A DNA stretch of 64,000 nt, taken from the NCBI GenBank assembly GCA_963769845.1, contig CAVYNL010000012.1, positions 34,007 through 98,006 of the forward strand, given 5' to 3'. Under the pieces are notes generated by a model. The model did not search any database and was not told the DNA's origin. It saw nothing but the letters and a program-made list of their open reading frames with translations. The position numbers were made by a program, and so were the translations under genes. Origin of the DNA: JBGQMW01 sp963769845 (GTDB taxonomy: Archaea > Thermoproteota > Bathyarchaeia > Bathyarchaeales > Bathycorpusculaceae). Numbering within the stretch: the stretch's first letter is position 1; each line of letters begins with the position of its first letter. Positions 24,743 through 32,800 of the stretch are shown here, one piece after another.

Positions 24743-25262
24743 CTAGACCACATGTTTCCTCAACGTCAAAGAACGTTTCCTCTCCTCAAACGTGCTGAAG
24801 CCCGCCTTCGCGCAAGCCTTCTCGCCGGGCTGTTCGTCTTCAGCACTGAAAGCTCCAGCCACTGTTTGCCTAGTCGCTTCGCGAGCTTCCCTGCAAAATC
24901 CAGTATGAACCTGCCCAGTCCAGATCTCCGATATTCAGGAGCAACTGCTAGGCTGTTGATGTACAAGCTTTCCGCTTTCTCCCGCACAATGAAGATCCCT
25001 GCAACGCGCTCTCTCAGCTTCACGAAAAAACGTTTCCTCCTAAAGAAGATGACTTCGCACGACAGAACGTAGGGCACCGCTACGATTGGCACCAGGAGCC
25101 CGGAGCTGCCGAAGAGCAAGTAGTTCGCTCCGATGCTCCTTCGAAAGAAGTCGAAGTCGCACGAGTTGAAAAAAGATCTTCAGACCGTTTCACGGGCACG
25201 ACTCTGAAACCTGTGCGGTGGTCACTGTTTGTTCCAGGGGAACCTTCACCGAGTTTTCTCAT
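24743..25262 (-). pseudogene. GNAT acetyltransferase broken by two frameshifts
   Basis: Three overlapping frames reconstruct one GNAT enzyme. The N-terminus is GFRVVPVKRSEDL; a frame change in a T6 run (about 25170) leads to FNSCDFDFFRRSIGANYLL and then the acetyl-CoA loop (LAVAPEYRRSGLGRFILDFA); a second change near 24810 (GCGCG) restores KAGFSTFEERKRSLTLRK to the TAG at 24743-24745. Each can be repaired by one inserted base. The gene overlaps the upstream MFS gene by 4 bp (ATGA), so it was once translationally coupled to it. Confidence 0.65.
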
Positions 25263-26497
25263 GCGTCACCATCACTGGTCGGCTTACTCGCCTTGACCGA
25301 TGCAAACGTGGCAACAGTGATCAAGAGCACGAGTGCGAGTGAAGAAAAGACGCCCACGTAGCCTAAGAACGTGCTGAGTATGAGCCCGCAGAATATCGGT
25401 CCCAGAAATTGCCCCACATCCATAAGAGTGCCCATGAAGCCCATCGCACCGCCGACGACTTTGAGGGGAACGAGCTCGCTTGCGAAGGCCGGAGTCACGG
25501 AGGTCACCATCGAGAAACCCACGCCATAAGCAATGGCCAAGACAAGCAAAGCTGAGAACTGCGTGAAGAAGGGAATGAAAACCAGAGGCACGAGGCTGAC
25601 GGTGCAGCCCAACACTATCGGTGTGCGTCTCCCTGCCTTGTCCGAAAGCCTGCCAACAAGTGGTTTAGAAAACACCACCGTGATGACCATGCTGAAGAGA
25701 ATGATGCTCTGCAACACTCCGTTCATGTTCGAGACATCGGTCATGTACTTCACGAGGAACAGTTCCACTGAGCCGTAAGTGTAGTACTGACCCGCTTCAA
25801 TGAAGCTCACTGCCAGCACCCCGCGGGCCCGAGCGATACCTACCCACTGGCGAAAGACGCTTCCGACGCTTGCCTGGGGTTGACCTGCTGCGAGCGTAAC
25901 ATTCTTTGCTCTGCGCAGAAAAGGCAGAGCTGCAAGCAGAGCGGATATTCCCGCAACGCCCACAGCGAGGTAGATGTAATAGAAGTTTGTGTACTGTTTC
26001 GGAAGCAAGCCTGGGTTGGTAACAACGAGTATGGAGCCGCCGAGAAGAGGCGCAATACTCCGGCCGATGGCCGTGACGGAGGAGAAGAGCGAGATACGTT
26101 CCCCGCGCCTCGAAGGATAGGCTTCGGCTATCAAGGCTTGCGCGACTGGGACAAACATGCCTGTGGCAAAACCATGGTAAAACCGCACGAGGGCAAGCTG
26201 CCACCACGAGTTTACAATGAGATAAAGGAATGGAGCCGAGGCGAAAATAAAGGCTGAAACAAGCAAAACTTTCCTTCTTCCGAAAATATCTGAAAGCGAA
26301 CCTGCTGGTAAGCTGATCAATATCCCAGGAATGGTTGAAGCCGAGCCGACAATTCCTAGCCCAAAGTCAGACGTTCCCAGATAGCCAGCGAGATACGGAA
26401 GCACAGGGCTTTTCGACATCGTGGAACTTAGAATCGCCAAGAACCCCATAACGCAGATTACTAGAAACACGCTTTCCTTTACGAACCTCATGCTCAA
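25259..26497 (-). CDS. MFS transporter
   Basis: The 412 residues have about 12 hydrophobic segments and MFS signatures: the loop 2-3 motif (GSLSDIFGRRKVL), its repeat in the second half (GRLSDKAGRRTPI), and a GYLGTSDFGLGIVGSA entry helix. It is probably a proton-coupled drug or metabolite exporter; the substrate cannot be told. A decayed GNAT gene overlaps its stop codon. Confidence 0.88.
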   Translation of the reverse strand: MSMRFVKESVFLVICVMGFLAILSSTMSKSPVLPYLAGYLGTSDFGLGIVGSASTIPGILISLPAGSLSDIFGRRKVLLVSAFIFASAPFLYLIVNSWWQLALVRFYHGFATGMFVPVAQALIAEAYPSRRGERISLFSSVTAIGRSIAPLLGGSILVVTNPGLLPKQYTNFYYIYLAVGVAGISALLAALPFLRRAKNVTLAAGQPQASVGSVFRQWVGIARARGVLAVSFIEAGQYYTYGSVELFLVKYMTDVSNMNGVLQSIILFSMVITVVFSKPLVGRLSDKAGRRTPIVLGCTVSLVPLVFIPFFTQFSALLVLAIAYGVGFSMVTSVTPAFASELVPLKVVGGAMGFMGTLMDVGQFLGPIFCGLILSTFLGYVGVFSSLALVLLITVATFASVKASKPTSDGDA

Positions 26498-26584
26498 ACT
26501 CCTGACAAAGCAACCTTGGATACTGCTGACTCAGAGGTTAATAAGAATTGGTTGTGCTATTTTGTCTTATAAACACGATAGCTT

Positions 26585-26836
26585 TTAGTTGGTTACAGGC
26601 GCGCGCTGAGGACGTTTGTACTCTTGCGTTTTGATCAACTCTTTCACACCTTTGCACTGGTAGATGAATTCGCCTTTGTTCAGAGTTTTCAGCTTCTGCC
26701 CATTCTTTGCCGAGGAACCCTTTAAGTACGCAATATCGTTTGACTCCCAAGTTGCATCGAAGTATCTTTGATCGCAAATCTTGACGAGAGCTTTATCGAC
26801 GAGCGCGCTGAATTGCGTGAGCAATGCAAACCGCAA
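26585..26836 (-). CDS. hypothetical protein ending at a GC tract
   Basis: This 83-residue soluble ORF contains LVDKALVKICDQRYFDATWESNDIA and LNKGEFIYQCKGVKELIKTQEYKRP. Its last codons (PQRAPVTN) are encoded by and just beyond the GCGCGCGC tract at 26599-26606, so the natural C-terminus may have been replaced. The insertion-sequence relic at 26864-27017 starts 28 bp upstream of its start. No family was recognised. Confidence 0.4.
   Translation of the reverse strand: MRFALLTQFSALVDKALVKICDQRYFDATWESNDIAYLKGSSAKNGQKLKTLNKGEFIYQCKGVKELIKTQEYKRPQRAPVTN
26599..26606. repeat. GC tract, (GC)4
   Basis: It lies in the last codons of the small minus-strand ORF, 15 bp before its stop codon. Confidence 0.7.
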
Positions 26837-26863
26837 ATCAGAATTCGCTCCAACCGTAACCAG

Positions 26864-27017
26864 ACCTGAGAGGACTGGCCAGAATAACGTTCCACGCTCA
26901 ACTCTTATTGCTCATCATGCTCTTCACAGCACAAGCCGCCATCAACACGCACAAACCATGCAGATCCAGAAGCATACAGTACTTCGCAAACTAATTTAGG
27001 AACAGGCATGCGCACTA
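26864..27017 (+). mobile_element. relic: right end of an insertion sequence related to the one at 59575-60671
   Basis: This 154-bp segment is a diverged copy of the last part of the complete insertion sequence. It encodes the transposase C-terminus (LRGLARITFHAQL, MLFTAQAAINTHKPC, SRSIQYFAN-stop) and continues into the right terminal repeat (26993-27017), ending GCGCACTA where the intact copy has GCGCGCTA. The rest of the element is gone. The frame is still open, so the loss may be recent or the family active. Confidence 0.85.
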
Positions 27018-27108
27018 AGAAACCAGATAACGACGCCAACGTCGCACGCGCTAGATGACCGTCAACTGAAAGCACTCTTGCGTGCATGCGATACGTACTC
27101 TATTGATT

Positions 27109-27594
27109 TCAATGGGTTTGAGAAGAAAAAAGGATTTTGTGTTTGTCTTCTGAACTGTCTATTCTATGCCCCATTTCTTGGTTACTTTCACTATTGACGA
27201 AGATAACGAAAGCTACGATTACGAAAGTAATGACCGCTACCAAGAAATCGCCTATTCCGAATATTTGACCTCCATAGCCAGCCGGCGGGTTTCCTTGCGC
27301 ATCGAATGTTGTTGAGGGAAACGCAATCTTGAAAGTGGCCAGATTGCCAAGTCCGGGTATTGCGAGACCTATTATAGGCATTACCAAGTCTTTGACCAAT
27401 GCCAACACTACTGCACCTAAGTAGATGCCGATGATGAAAGCAACTGCAAGCCCCATAACCTTGTATTTAGAGATGAAATCAACGAATTCCTTCCACAGTC
27501 CCTTTGGTGGTGCAGGCGCTGAAGGAGCAGGCTTAGATTCCAGCAGTTCACGTATCTTCTTGAGTTCATTCAGCATTTTTTCTTCCATCGACAT
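27109..27594 (-). CDS. mscL: large-conductance mechanosensitive channel MscL, 3' frameshift
   Basis: MscL opens under membrane tension to release solutes. An N-terminal helical/Pro-rich region (ELKKIRELLESKPAP) is followed by the MscL core: FVDFISKYKVMGLAVAFIIGIYLGAVVLALVKDLVMPII, a periplasmic loop and TM2 (FGIGDFLVAVITFVIVAFVIF). The normal ending VKVTKKWGIE-stop is present one frame away (stop 27159-27161). One extra base near 27190-27196 extends the protein by an unrelated tail to 27109. Insertion-sequence relics flank the gene on both sides. Confidence 0.85.
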   Translation of the reverse strand: MSMEEKMLNELKKIRELLESKPAPSAPAPPKGLWKEFVDFISKYKVMGLAVAFIIGIYLGAVVLALVKDLVMPIIGLAIPGLGNLATFKIAFPSTTFDAQGNPPAGYGGQIFGIGDFLVAVITFVIVAFVIFVNSESNQEMGHRIDSSEDKHKILFSSQTH

Positions 27595-27715
27595 TAAAAC
27601 CACAGACCCCAAGTTATAGCCAACTAGCTTTTAAGATATTCGCCCAAAGTAAGTATTAGTCTTGAGCTTGGCAACACGCGCGTTGTCTTTATCCCACTCT
27701 AAAACTGGTCCCGCT

Positions 27716-27740
27716 TAGCGCGCATGTTTGTTCCGAAATT
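27716..27740 (+). mobile_element. relic: left terminal repeat of the same insertion-sequence family
   Basis: These 25 bases match the left terminal repeat of the complete element (59575-59599) at 22 of 25 positions, including TAGCGCGCATG at the tip. No transposase sequence follows. With the right-end relic at 26993-27017, it brackets mscL. Confidence 0.65.
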
Positions 27741-27766
27741 GGCCTAAAATGGTTTTTGTACGCACT

Positions 27767-27934
27767 TCATGACCTAGGGACAGTTTGGGCTTCATGTCTG
27801 TTCTTGGCTTCTTTGGAGATTTTGTCCTCCTCGAACACAGGAGAAACGGGCACAACGCGCGCGTCTTTAGGAAGACCCTGCCCTTCATCAATGAACTCGA
27901 AGGTTGCGTCTCCGTCTATGAATCGTTTGATAAG
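27767..27934 (-). pseudogene. gene fragment, unknown
   Basis: The minus strand is open from a stop at 27935-27937 to TGA at 27767-27769. It gives protein-like text (RFIDGDATFEFIDEGQGLP, KDARVVPVSPVFEED) with no start codon. A CGCGCGCG tract (27856-27863) encodes DARV in the middle and may join two pieces. No family was recognised. It lies head-to-head with the GNAT fragment. Confidence 0.3.
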
Positions 27935-27938
27935 TCAT

Positions 27939-28214
27939 GCTGAAGCGTATCTGTCAACGTGAGTGCCAGAATACCGCGGGAAGAACTTGGCTTCTGCGCT
28001 GACACGAAGAGCCATGAATTTTCTGTTCGAGAAAGGGATGAATTCTGTGGCTTTGTACGCTCAGGAACAAAACGTCGCATCAGTGACTATGTTGCGAAAA
28101 CTAGGGTTCCGAGTTGGTCACCATTGGAAATTCATGCGTAAAAGCCTATTGGCCTGGCACGTATGTTTCAGAAAGACTGAAAGCAAATTGCTGAACCTGG
28201 ATATCTGGGGCTAA
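27939..28214 (+). pseudogene. GNAT acetyltransferase C-terminal fragment
   Basis: The frame reads AEAYLST, an in-frame TGA (27960-27962), then VPEYRGKNLASALTRRAMNFLFEKG and SVTMLRKLGFRVG. These are the acetyl-CoA loop (YRGKNLAS) and the C-terminal LGF block of a GNAT enzyme. The N-terminal half is absent and is replaced by unrelated DNA. A short product from the GTG at 27963 is possible but would lack half the fold. Confidence 0.6.
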
Positions 28215-28693
28215 GAAGGCTTTCTGCTTTTTTCGTGGATGATGGTCTTTTCGTTTTCGAGTTCTCTAACCCTTGCTTCGATGAATTCTGCAACTTTGTT
28301 CTGACTGTACTTTTTCTCTTCTCCTTGTTTCTGCAGTTGTTCCTTCAGCGTTTTCAAGACTTTGCCGACGTCGAACGGCTTGAGTATATAGGCGTTCGCA
28401 CCTCTATTCACGGCGTCAACAGCGTTTTGCAGCGTCGGATAGCCCGTGATTATTACTTTCCTTATTTTTGGTGTTGTATCCTTCATCTTCGTAAGCAGCT
28501 CTATTCCTTCCATGTCGGGCAGGCGGATGTCGATCAAGGCCATATTGTAGTAATTCCTTCTTGTCCTCTCTATGGCCTCCTTTGCCGTGCCCACGGATTC
28601 AACGTTGTAGCCTTCATCTTCAAGTATGGCTACCAACACTTTTCTTATGTTTTCATCATCGTCAACGATTAGTATTCTAGGAGCTTCGTCCAT
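28211..28693 (-). CDS. response regulator, receiver domain with coiled-coil tail
   Basis: The 160-residue protein has a complete receiver domain: acidic pair DDDE (about residues 11-14), phosphoacceptor Asp in ALIDIRLPDMEG (about 55), the conserved Thr in VIITGYPT and Lys in ILKPFDVG. The last 45 residues form a charged helix (FIEARVRELENEKTI) and no DNA-binding domain is present. It is followed on the same strand by 28700-29092, whose product belongs to a family of signalling output domains. No histidine kinase gene lies in the window. Confidence 0.88.
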   Translation of the reverse strand: MDEAPRILIVDDDENIRKVLVAILEDEGYNVESVGTAKEAIERTRRNYYNMALIDIRLPDMEGIELLTKMKDTTPKIRKVIITGYPTLQNAVDAVNRGANAYILKPFDVGKVLKTLKEQLQKQGEEKKYSQNKVAEFIEARVRELENEKTIIHEKSRKPS

Positions 28694-28699
28694 TTCTGT

Positions 28700-29092
28700 T
28701 CACCCTCTTGTAACTTGCCTCTTCGCGATGTCTACGTATCCCAGGATGTCAACGTTGTCTGTGTTCTCAACTTGTAGTCCAAGCTTGTTTTGGAGGCATT
28801 TTGTGATGGATTTTTCGATGATCTGCGCTCCAGGTCCGAAGATCCCTTCGAGTGCCTCCTTGAATTCTCTCAGCTTCGTTGGTATGTTCTCCTTTTTTAT
28901 GTCAAAAGATTTCTCTAGGTGGAAGAAAATCGCCTGTTTCGAGGAGTCTCCTAATGGGCACAATCCTTCCTCGATTGCAGATATTAAGGTCTTGTCAAAG
29001 TTGTCTCGAACCATGTAGGGTCCCCAAGGCAAGCTACCGTTCACCTTGAATGAAGCTTGACGAGCCCTCATAAAATACTTGTGAAGTGACAA
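28700..29092 (-). CDS. NitrOD5-like signalling output protein, copy 1
   Basis: The 130 residues contain LGDSSKQAIFFHLEKSFDIKKENIPTKLREFKEALEGIFGPGAQIIEKSI. This is the pattern I associate with the archaeal NitrOD5 output domain (Nitrosopumilus output domain 5), which accompanies receiver domains in TACK archaea. It lies 7 bp upstream of the response regulator gene in the same direction. It is paralogous to the protein at 29144-29485. The molecular activity is unknown. Confidence 0.6.
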   Translation of the reverse strand: MSLHKYFMRARQASFKVNGSLPWGPYMVRDNFDKTLISAIEEGLCPLGDSSKQAIFFHLEKSFDIKKENIPTKLREFKEALEGIFGPGAQIIEKSITKCLQNKLGLQVENTDNVDILGYVDIAKRQVTRG

Positions 29093-29143
29093 TACAGATT
29101 GCTAAACAGCTAACTGCGCTCGAATGAAAAGGCCCAGGATCAG

Positions 29144-29485
29144 CTAGTTCTTCTTTTTCCCCTGTGAGAAATTGCGTTCGGCTGCTTTCACGTAATCTGT
29201 GAATTTGAACTCTTTGCTTTCATCCCATTTCAGGACATCCATTTCTGGACCAATGTTTTCATGCAGCTTTTTCATTATCAGAACTTCCAAGAAGCGGGTT
29301 CCAGCTCCGAAGATCTTCTCCAGGCCTGTTTCAAAGTCCTCAACCCGACAGGGGATCTCGTCTCGGGGGATCTTAAACTTGCTTTCAAGGTGATAATAGA
29401 TCGCCTGCTTGGCAGAGTCCCCGAGAGATGAAAACGCGGCGTCCACTGCTTCGAGAAAACATTTCTGGAACGCTTTTTCCGTCAA
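29144..29485 (-). CDS. NitrOD5-like signalling output protein, copy 2
   Basis: The 113 residues repeat the pattern of the neighbour: LGDSAKQAIYYHLESKFKIPRDEIPCRVEDFETGLEKIFGAGTRFLEVLIMKKL. Identity with the 28700-29092 product is clear in this block only, so the two are diverged tandem duplicates with different N- and C-termini. They probably form a small signalling module with the response regulator. Confidence 0.6.
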   Translation of the reverse strand: MTEKAFQKCFLEAVDAAFSSLGDSAKQAIYYHLESKFKIPRDEIPCRVEDFETGLEKIFGAGTRFLEVLIMKKLHENIGPEMDVLKWDESKEFKFTDYVKAAERNFSQGKKKN

Positions 29486-29566
29486 CTCTGAGATTCCTCT
29501 GAAGTCCCACTTCTAGGAAACTGTACTGCAGTATGTTCTTAATAAAGACTTCATGGATTCTTAAAT

Positions 29567-29669
29567 CTAACCTCTCAGACTGTCTTCAAAGTCGGTCTGG
29601 CCTATATGTCGTCGCGTCCGCGCTAGGGCGTTGCTAAATCGAATTGTTTGTGTCAATTCCTGCGCGCGC
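29567..29669 (-). pseudogene. C-terminal gene fragment starting at a GC tract
   Basis: From the GCGCGCGC tract (29662-29669) the minus strand reads AQELTQTIRFSNALARTRRH, then IGQTDFEDSLRG, and stops at TAG (29567). The helix and 'TDFEDSL' ending resemble the tail of AAA-type ATPases, but I cannot assign it. Beyond the tract the frame continues with unrelated residues. Confidence 0.35.
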
Positions 29670-29831
29670 TTTGGCGAAATATCACCAACAATAGTCTGAA
29701 TCTGTTTGTTTATGAGATTTTGGATTATGCAATGTTGGAAAGTTCTAGTAGTCCTTGCTCTCACGGGTCAAACGGGTTCCGCGACGGACTTAAATATTCA
29801 TTTTCCTACAGCGTAGATAGGGACGATTCTT

Positions 29832-32800
29832 ATGGTTTTTGCATTGTTTGTTAGAAAAAGGATGGAGACCCGCTTTCTTGCCTTTGCGTTGATAGCTGTG
29901 TGTTTTCTGTCTCTGTTCTTCTCAGCTGACCTTCTACGATCACGGGCCACCAATACGGAAGAACAGGGCAAAAGTGCATATTCTTCTGAGAGTGCGTTTG
30001 ATGTGCCTGGCTTGAAAGACGTAGGAGGCCGAACGCAACAGGTGAAAGATTCCGAAGGTTCAGTGGTTCAGAAGAAGGAGAACGTCTCCTTTGTCGTAGG
30101 GTTGAATGAGACTTGCCATGCAGAGGCTTCGGCTGTTGCCAAGGTTGCTGACGCTCACAACGGGGAGGTCATCGACACTGTTCTTTCTGGGGAAGACCAA
30201 CGTGCAGTGGTTGTTGAAATGTCAGCCAGCTCTGTTTCATCTTTCACGGAAGACCTGCGCCAGGCGGGTCTAGCGAGTTATGTTGAACCGCGTGGAAAGT
30301 CACAGACTCAGTTTTGGCCCGATGACCAGTATTTCAGTGCACAATGGGGAGTACAGAAGATTGAGGCCGACTGGGCATGGAACGTTTCCGTTGGAAGCCA
30401 TGATGTGCTCGTCGCCGTCTTGGACACTGGCATCGATTGGCATCACCCTGACCTCGTCAGTAACTACGTTCCGCTAGGTTACGATTGGGTGAACGATGAT
30501 GCGGACCCTATGGATGACTATGGCCATGGGACTCATTGTGCTGGCACGATAGCGGCCACGATGAACAACAGTCAGGGAATCGCAGGCATGGCTCAGGTGC
30601 GCATCATGGCGGAGAAGGTTCTGAACAATCGGGGTGAAGGCTACTCAGACTGGATCGCTAATGGAATCTACCATGCCGTGCAGCAGGGTGCCAGAGTGAT
30701 CAGTATGAGCTTCGGCGACTATGACGGAAACGAAGTCGTGCATGAAGCCATAAAGTATGCCTACTCGGCCGGCGTTTTGTTGGTGGCCTGCGCTGGTAAC
30801 GGTAACACGGATGCAAAGTTCTATCCAGCTGCCTATCCTGAAGTGATCTCTGTTACGGCAACTGGTCCTGACGACGTGAAGGCGTCATTCTCAAACTTTG
30901 GAGATTGGGTAGAACTGGCAGCTCCAGGAGTCGGAGTGCTCTCAACCCTGCCGAACAACGACTACCAGAGCTACAGCGGCACCTCAGTAGCATGCCCATT
31001 TGTCTCCGGCCTCTGCGCGCTCATCCTCAGCGAGTTTCCCAACTCGACAGCTAGTTTCGCCAGGTATCTGCTTCGATACTCGGCTGATGACCTCGGAGAC
31101 CCTGGTTATGACAAATACTACGGGTACGGCAGAATAAACGCAAGAAAAGCCTTGGGCTCTCCTTCAGCGGAACATGAGATCGTAGCCTTTGACCTGGCGG
31201 CTCCTCCGTACCTCAAACCAAGAGTGTCGAACGTCATGGTCGCCGAAATATTCAATCTGGGCAAGAACAGTGAAAACAACATCGTGGTCCAGCTTTTTGC
31301 GAATGGCAGTCTGGTCTGGAATCGTACGTTGGCTTCCTTATCAAGCTATGGATCTGTCTCTGTCAACATAGACTGGATGCCAACCACGGAAGGGACCTAC
31401 AACATAACCTTATATGCGGTGCCGCTTCCTGAAGAGGCAATTCTAGAAAACAACGCCGTGACAAAGTTCATCTACGTGGGCTTCGCAGTCAAGGCCGTTG
31501 TTCTGCGCTCTTCGTCGAGTATGAGCGAAGATGTTATCAAGAACTGGAACGCGCTCGACGGCGAGTGGCAGCAATTTGGCGATCGCATGGTTTATGTCGA
31601 CTACATGAGCCTTAACAAGGCGCACATAACCTATTCAGACATAGCTTCTACCGATGCAGACGTTCTCATAATCGCCAACGCACAAGCGGAAGAGTTTGAC
31701 AACGTGGAACTCGATGCCATAGAGCGGTACATCTACGAGGGACACGGCCTCATCATGACTGGCGACTGTTTCAACTGGGAGGTTCCGAACAACAGAAGAC
31801 TGACGGAGTTTGCTGGGCTAGACAAGGACTTGTCTCTAGGCTGGTTCTTCAACAAGACCGACCTGGTGCAAGTGCTAGACGCGAGCCACCCACTCTTCAA
31901 CAAGGTTCCCAATCCTATCGTGCTTCCTCTCGTTCCCAGCACCGTGCCCTCCCCATTGGGAGAATGGAGTCCCAGTCAACTTGCTGGTGGCACTTACTTG
32001 GGCTTCGGCTATTTCAACGATTCCGCGATAGTAGAGTTCAGGGGGCTTCTGTACTTCTCCTTTCTGCTAGAGACGATCCCAACACAATACCATCACCATC
32101 TACAGCTACTGTACAACGCGATACTGTACTCACGGTACCAGAAGCCTACTGATCAGCTGAAAGTAACTCTTGACAGCCCCCGTTACCTGAAGCCAAAACA
32201 GACGGTCTTGCTGAACGCCACTGTATGCAACTTGGGACAGAAAAACGAGACGGACGTGGGATTGTCTCTCTCGGTAGAAGGCACAATTGTAAACTCTACT
32301 CTGGTGCCAGAGCTTCCCGTCGGTGCTTTCAAGACCGTCAGTTATACGTGGGAACCGACAATTGAGGGACGATACAACATCACGGCTTATGCCCCACCTA
32401 TCCTCAGTGAAGAGCAGACACACGACAATTCGGCAACGATGGTCGTCACCGCCCATTTTGAACGATGGGTCCTATGGGATACCTCGCACGTCAACCCGAG
32501 TAACGTCAATGAGGAATACTTCACGAGTTGTCATGAGCTCCTAAGAAACGAGGGTTTCACTGTTCATGACTCAGTCAACGCTGTCCTGAGCAGTCAGCTT
32601 CTCTCGGGCTATGACATTCTGGTCCTCATGACCCCCGAAAGAGATTATTCGTCCAGCGAGATTTCAGACATCCAAGAATGGGTCCGTCAGGGTGGCTCTC
32701 TTTTCGTGGTCGTCGGCTCAGGCTTCACTTGGACGCTGAGATACTTGACGGTACCATATGGCATTCAACTCTACCGCGACTATTGTGGTCCAGCCATAAC

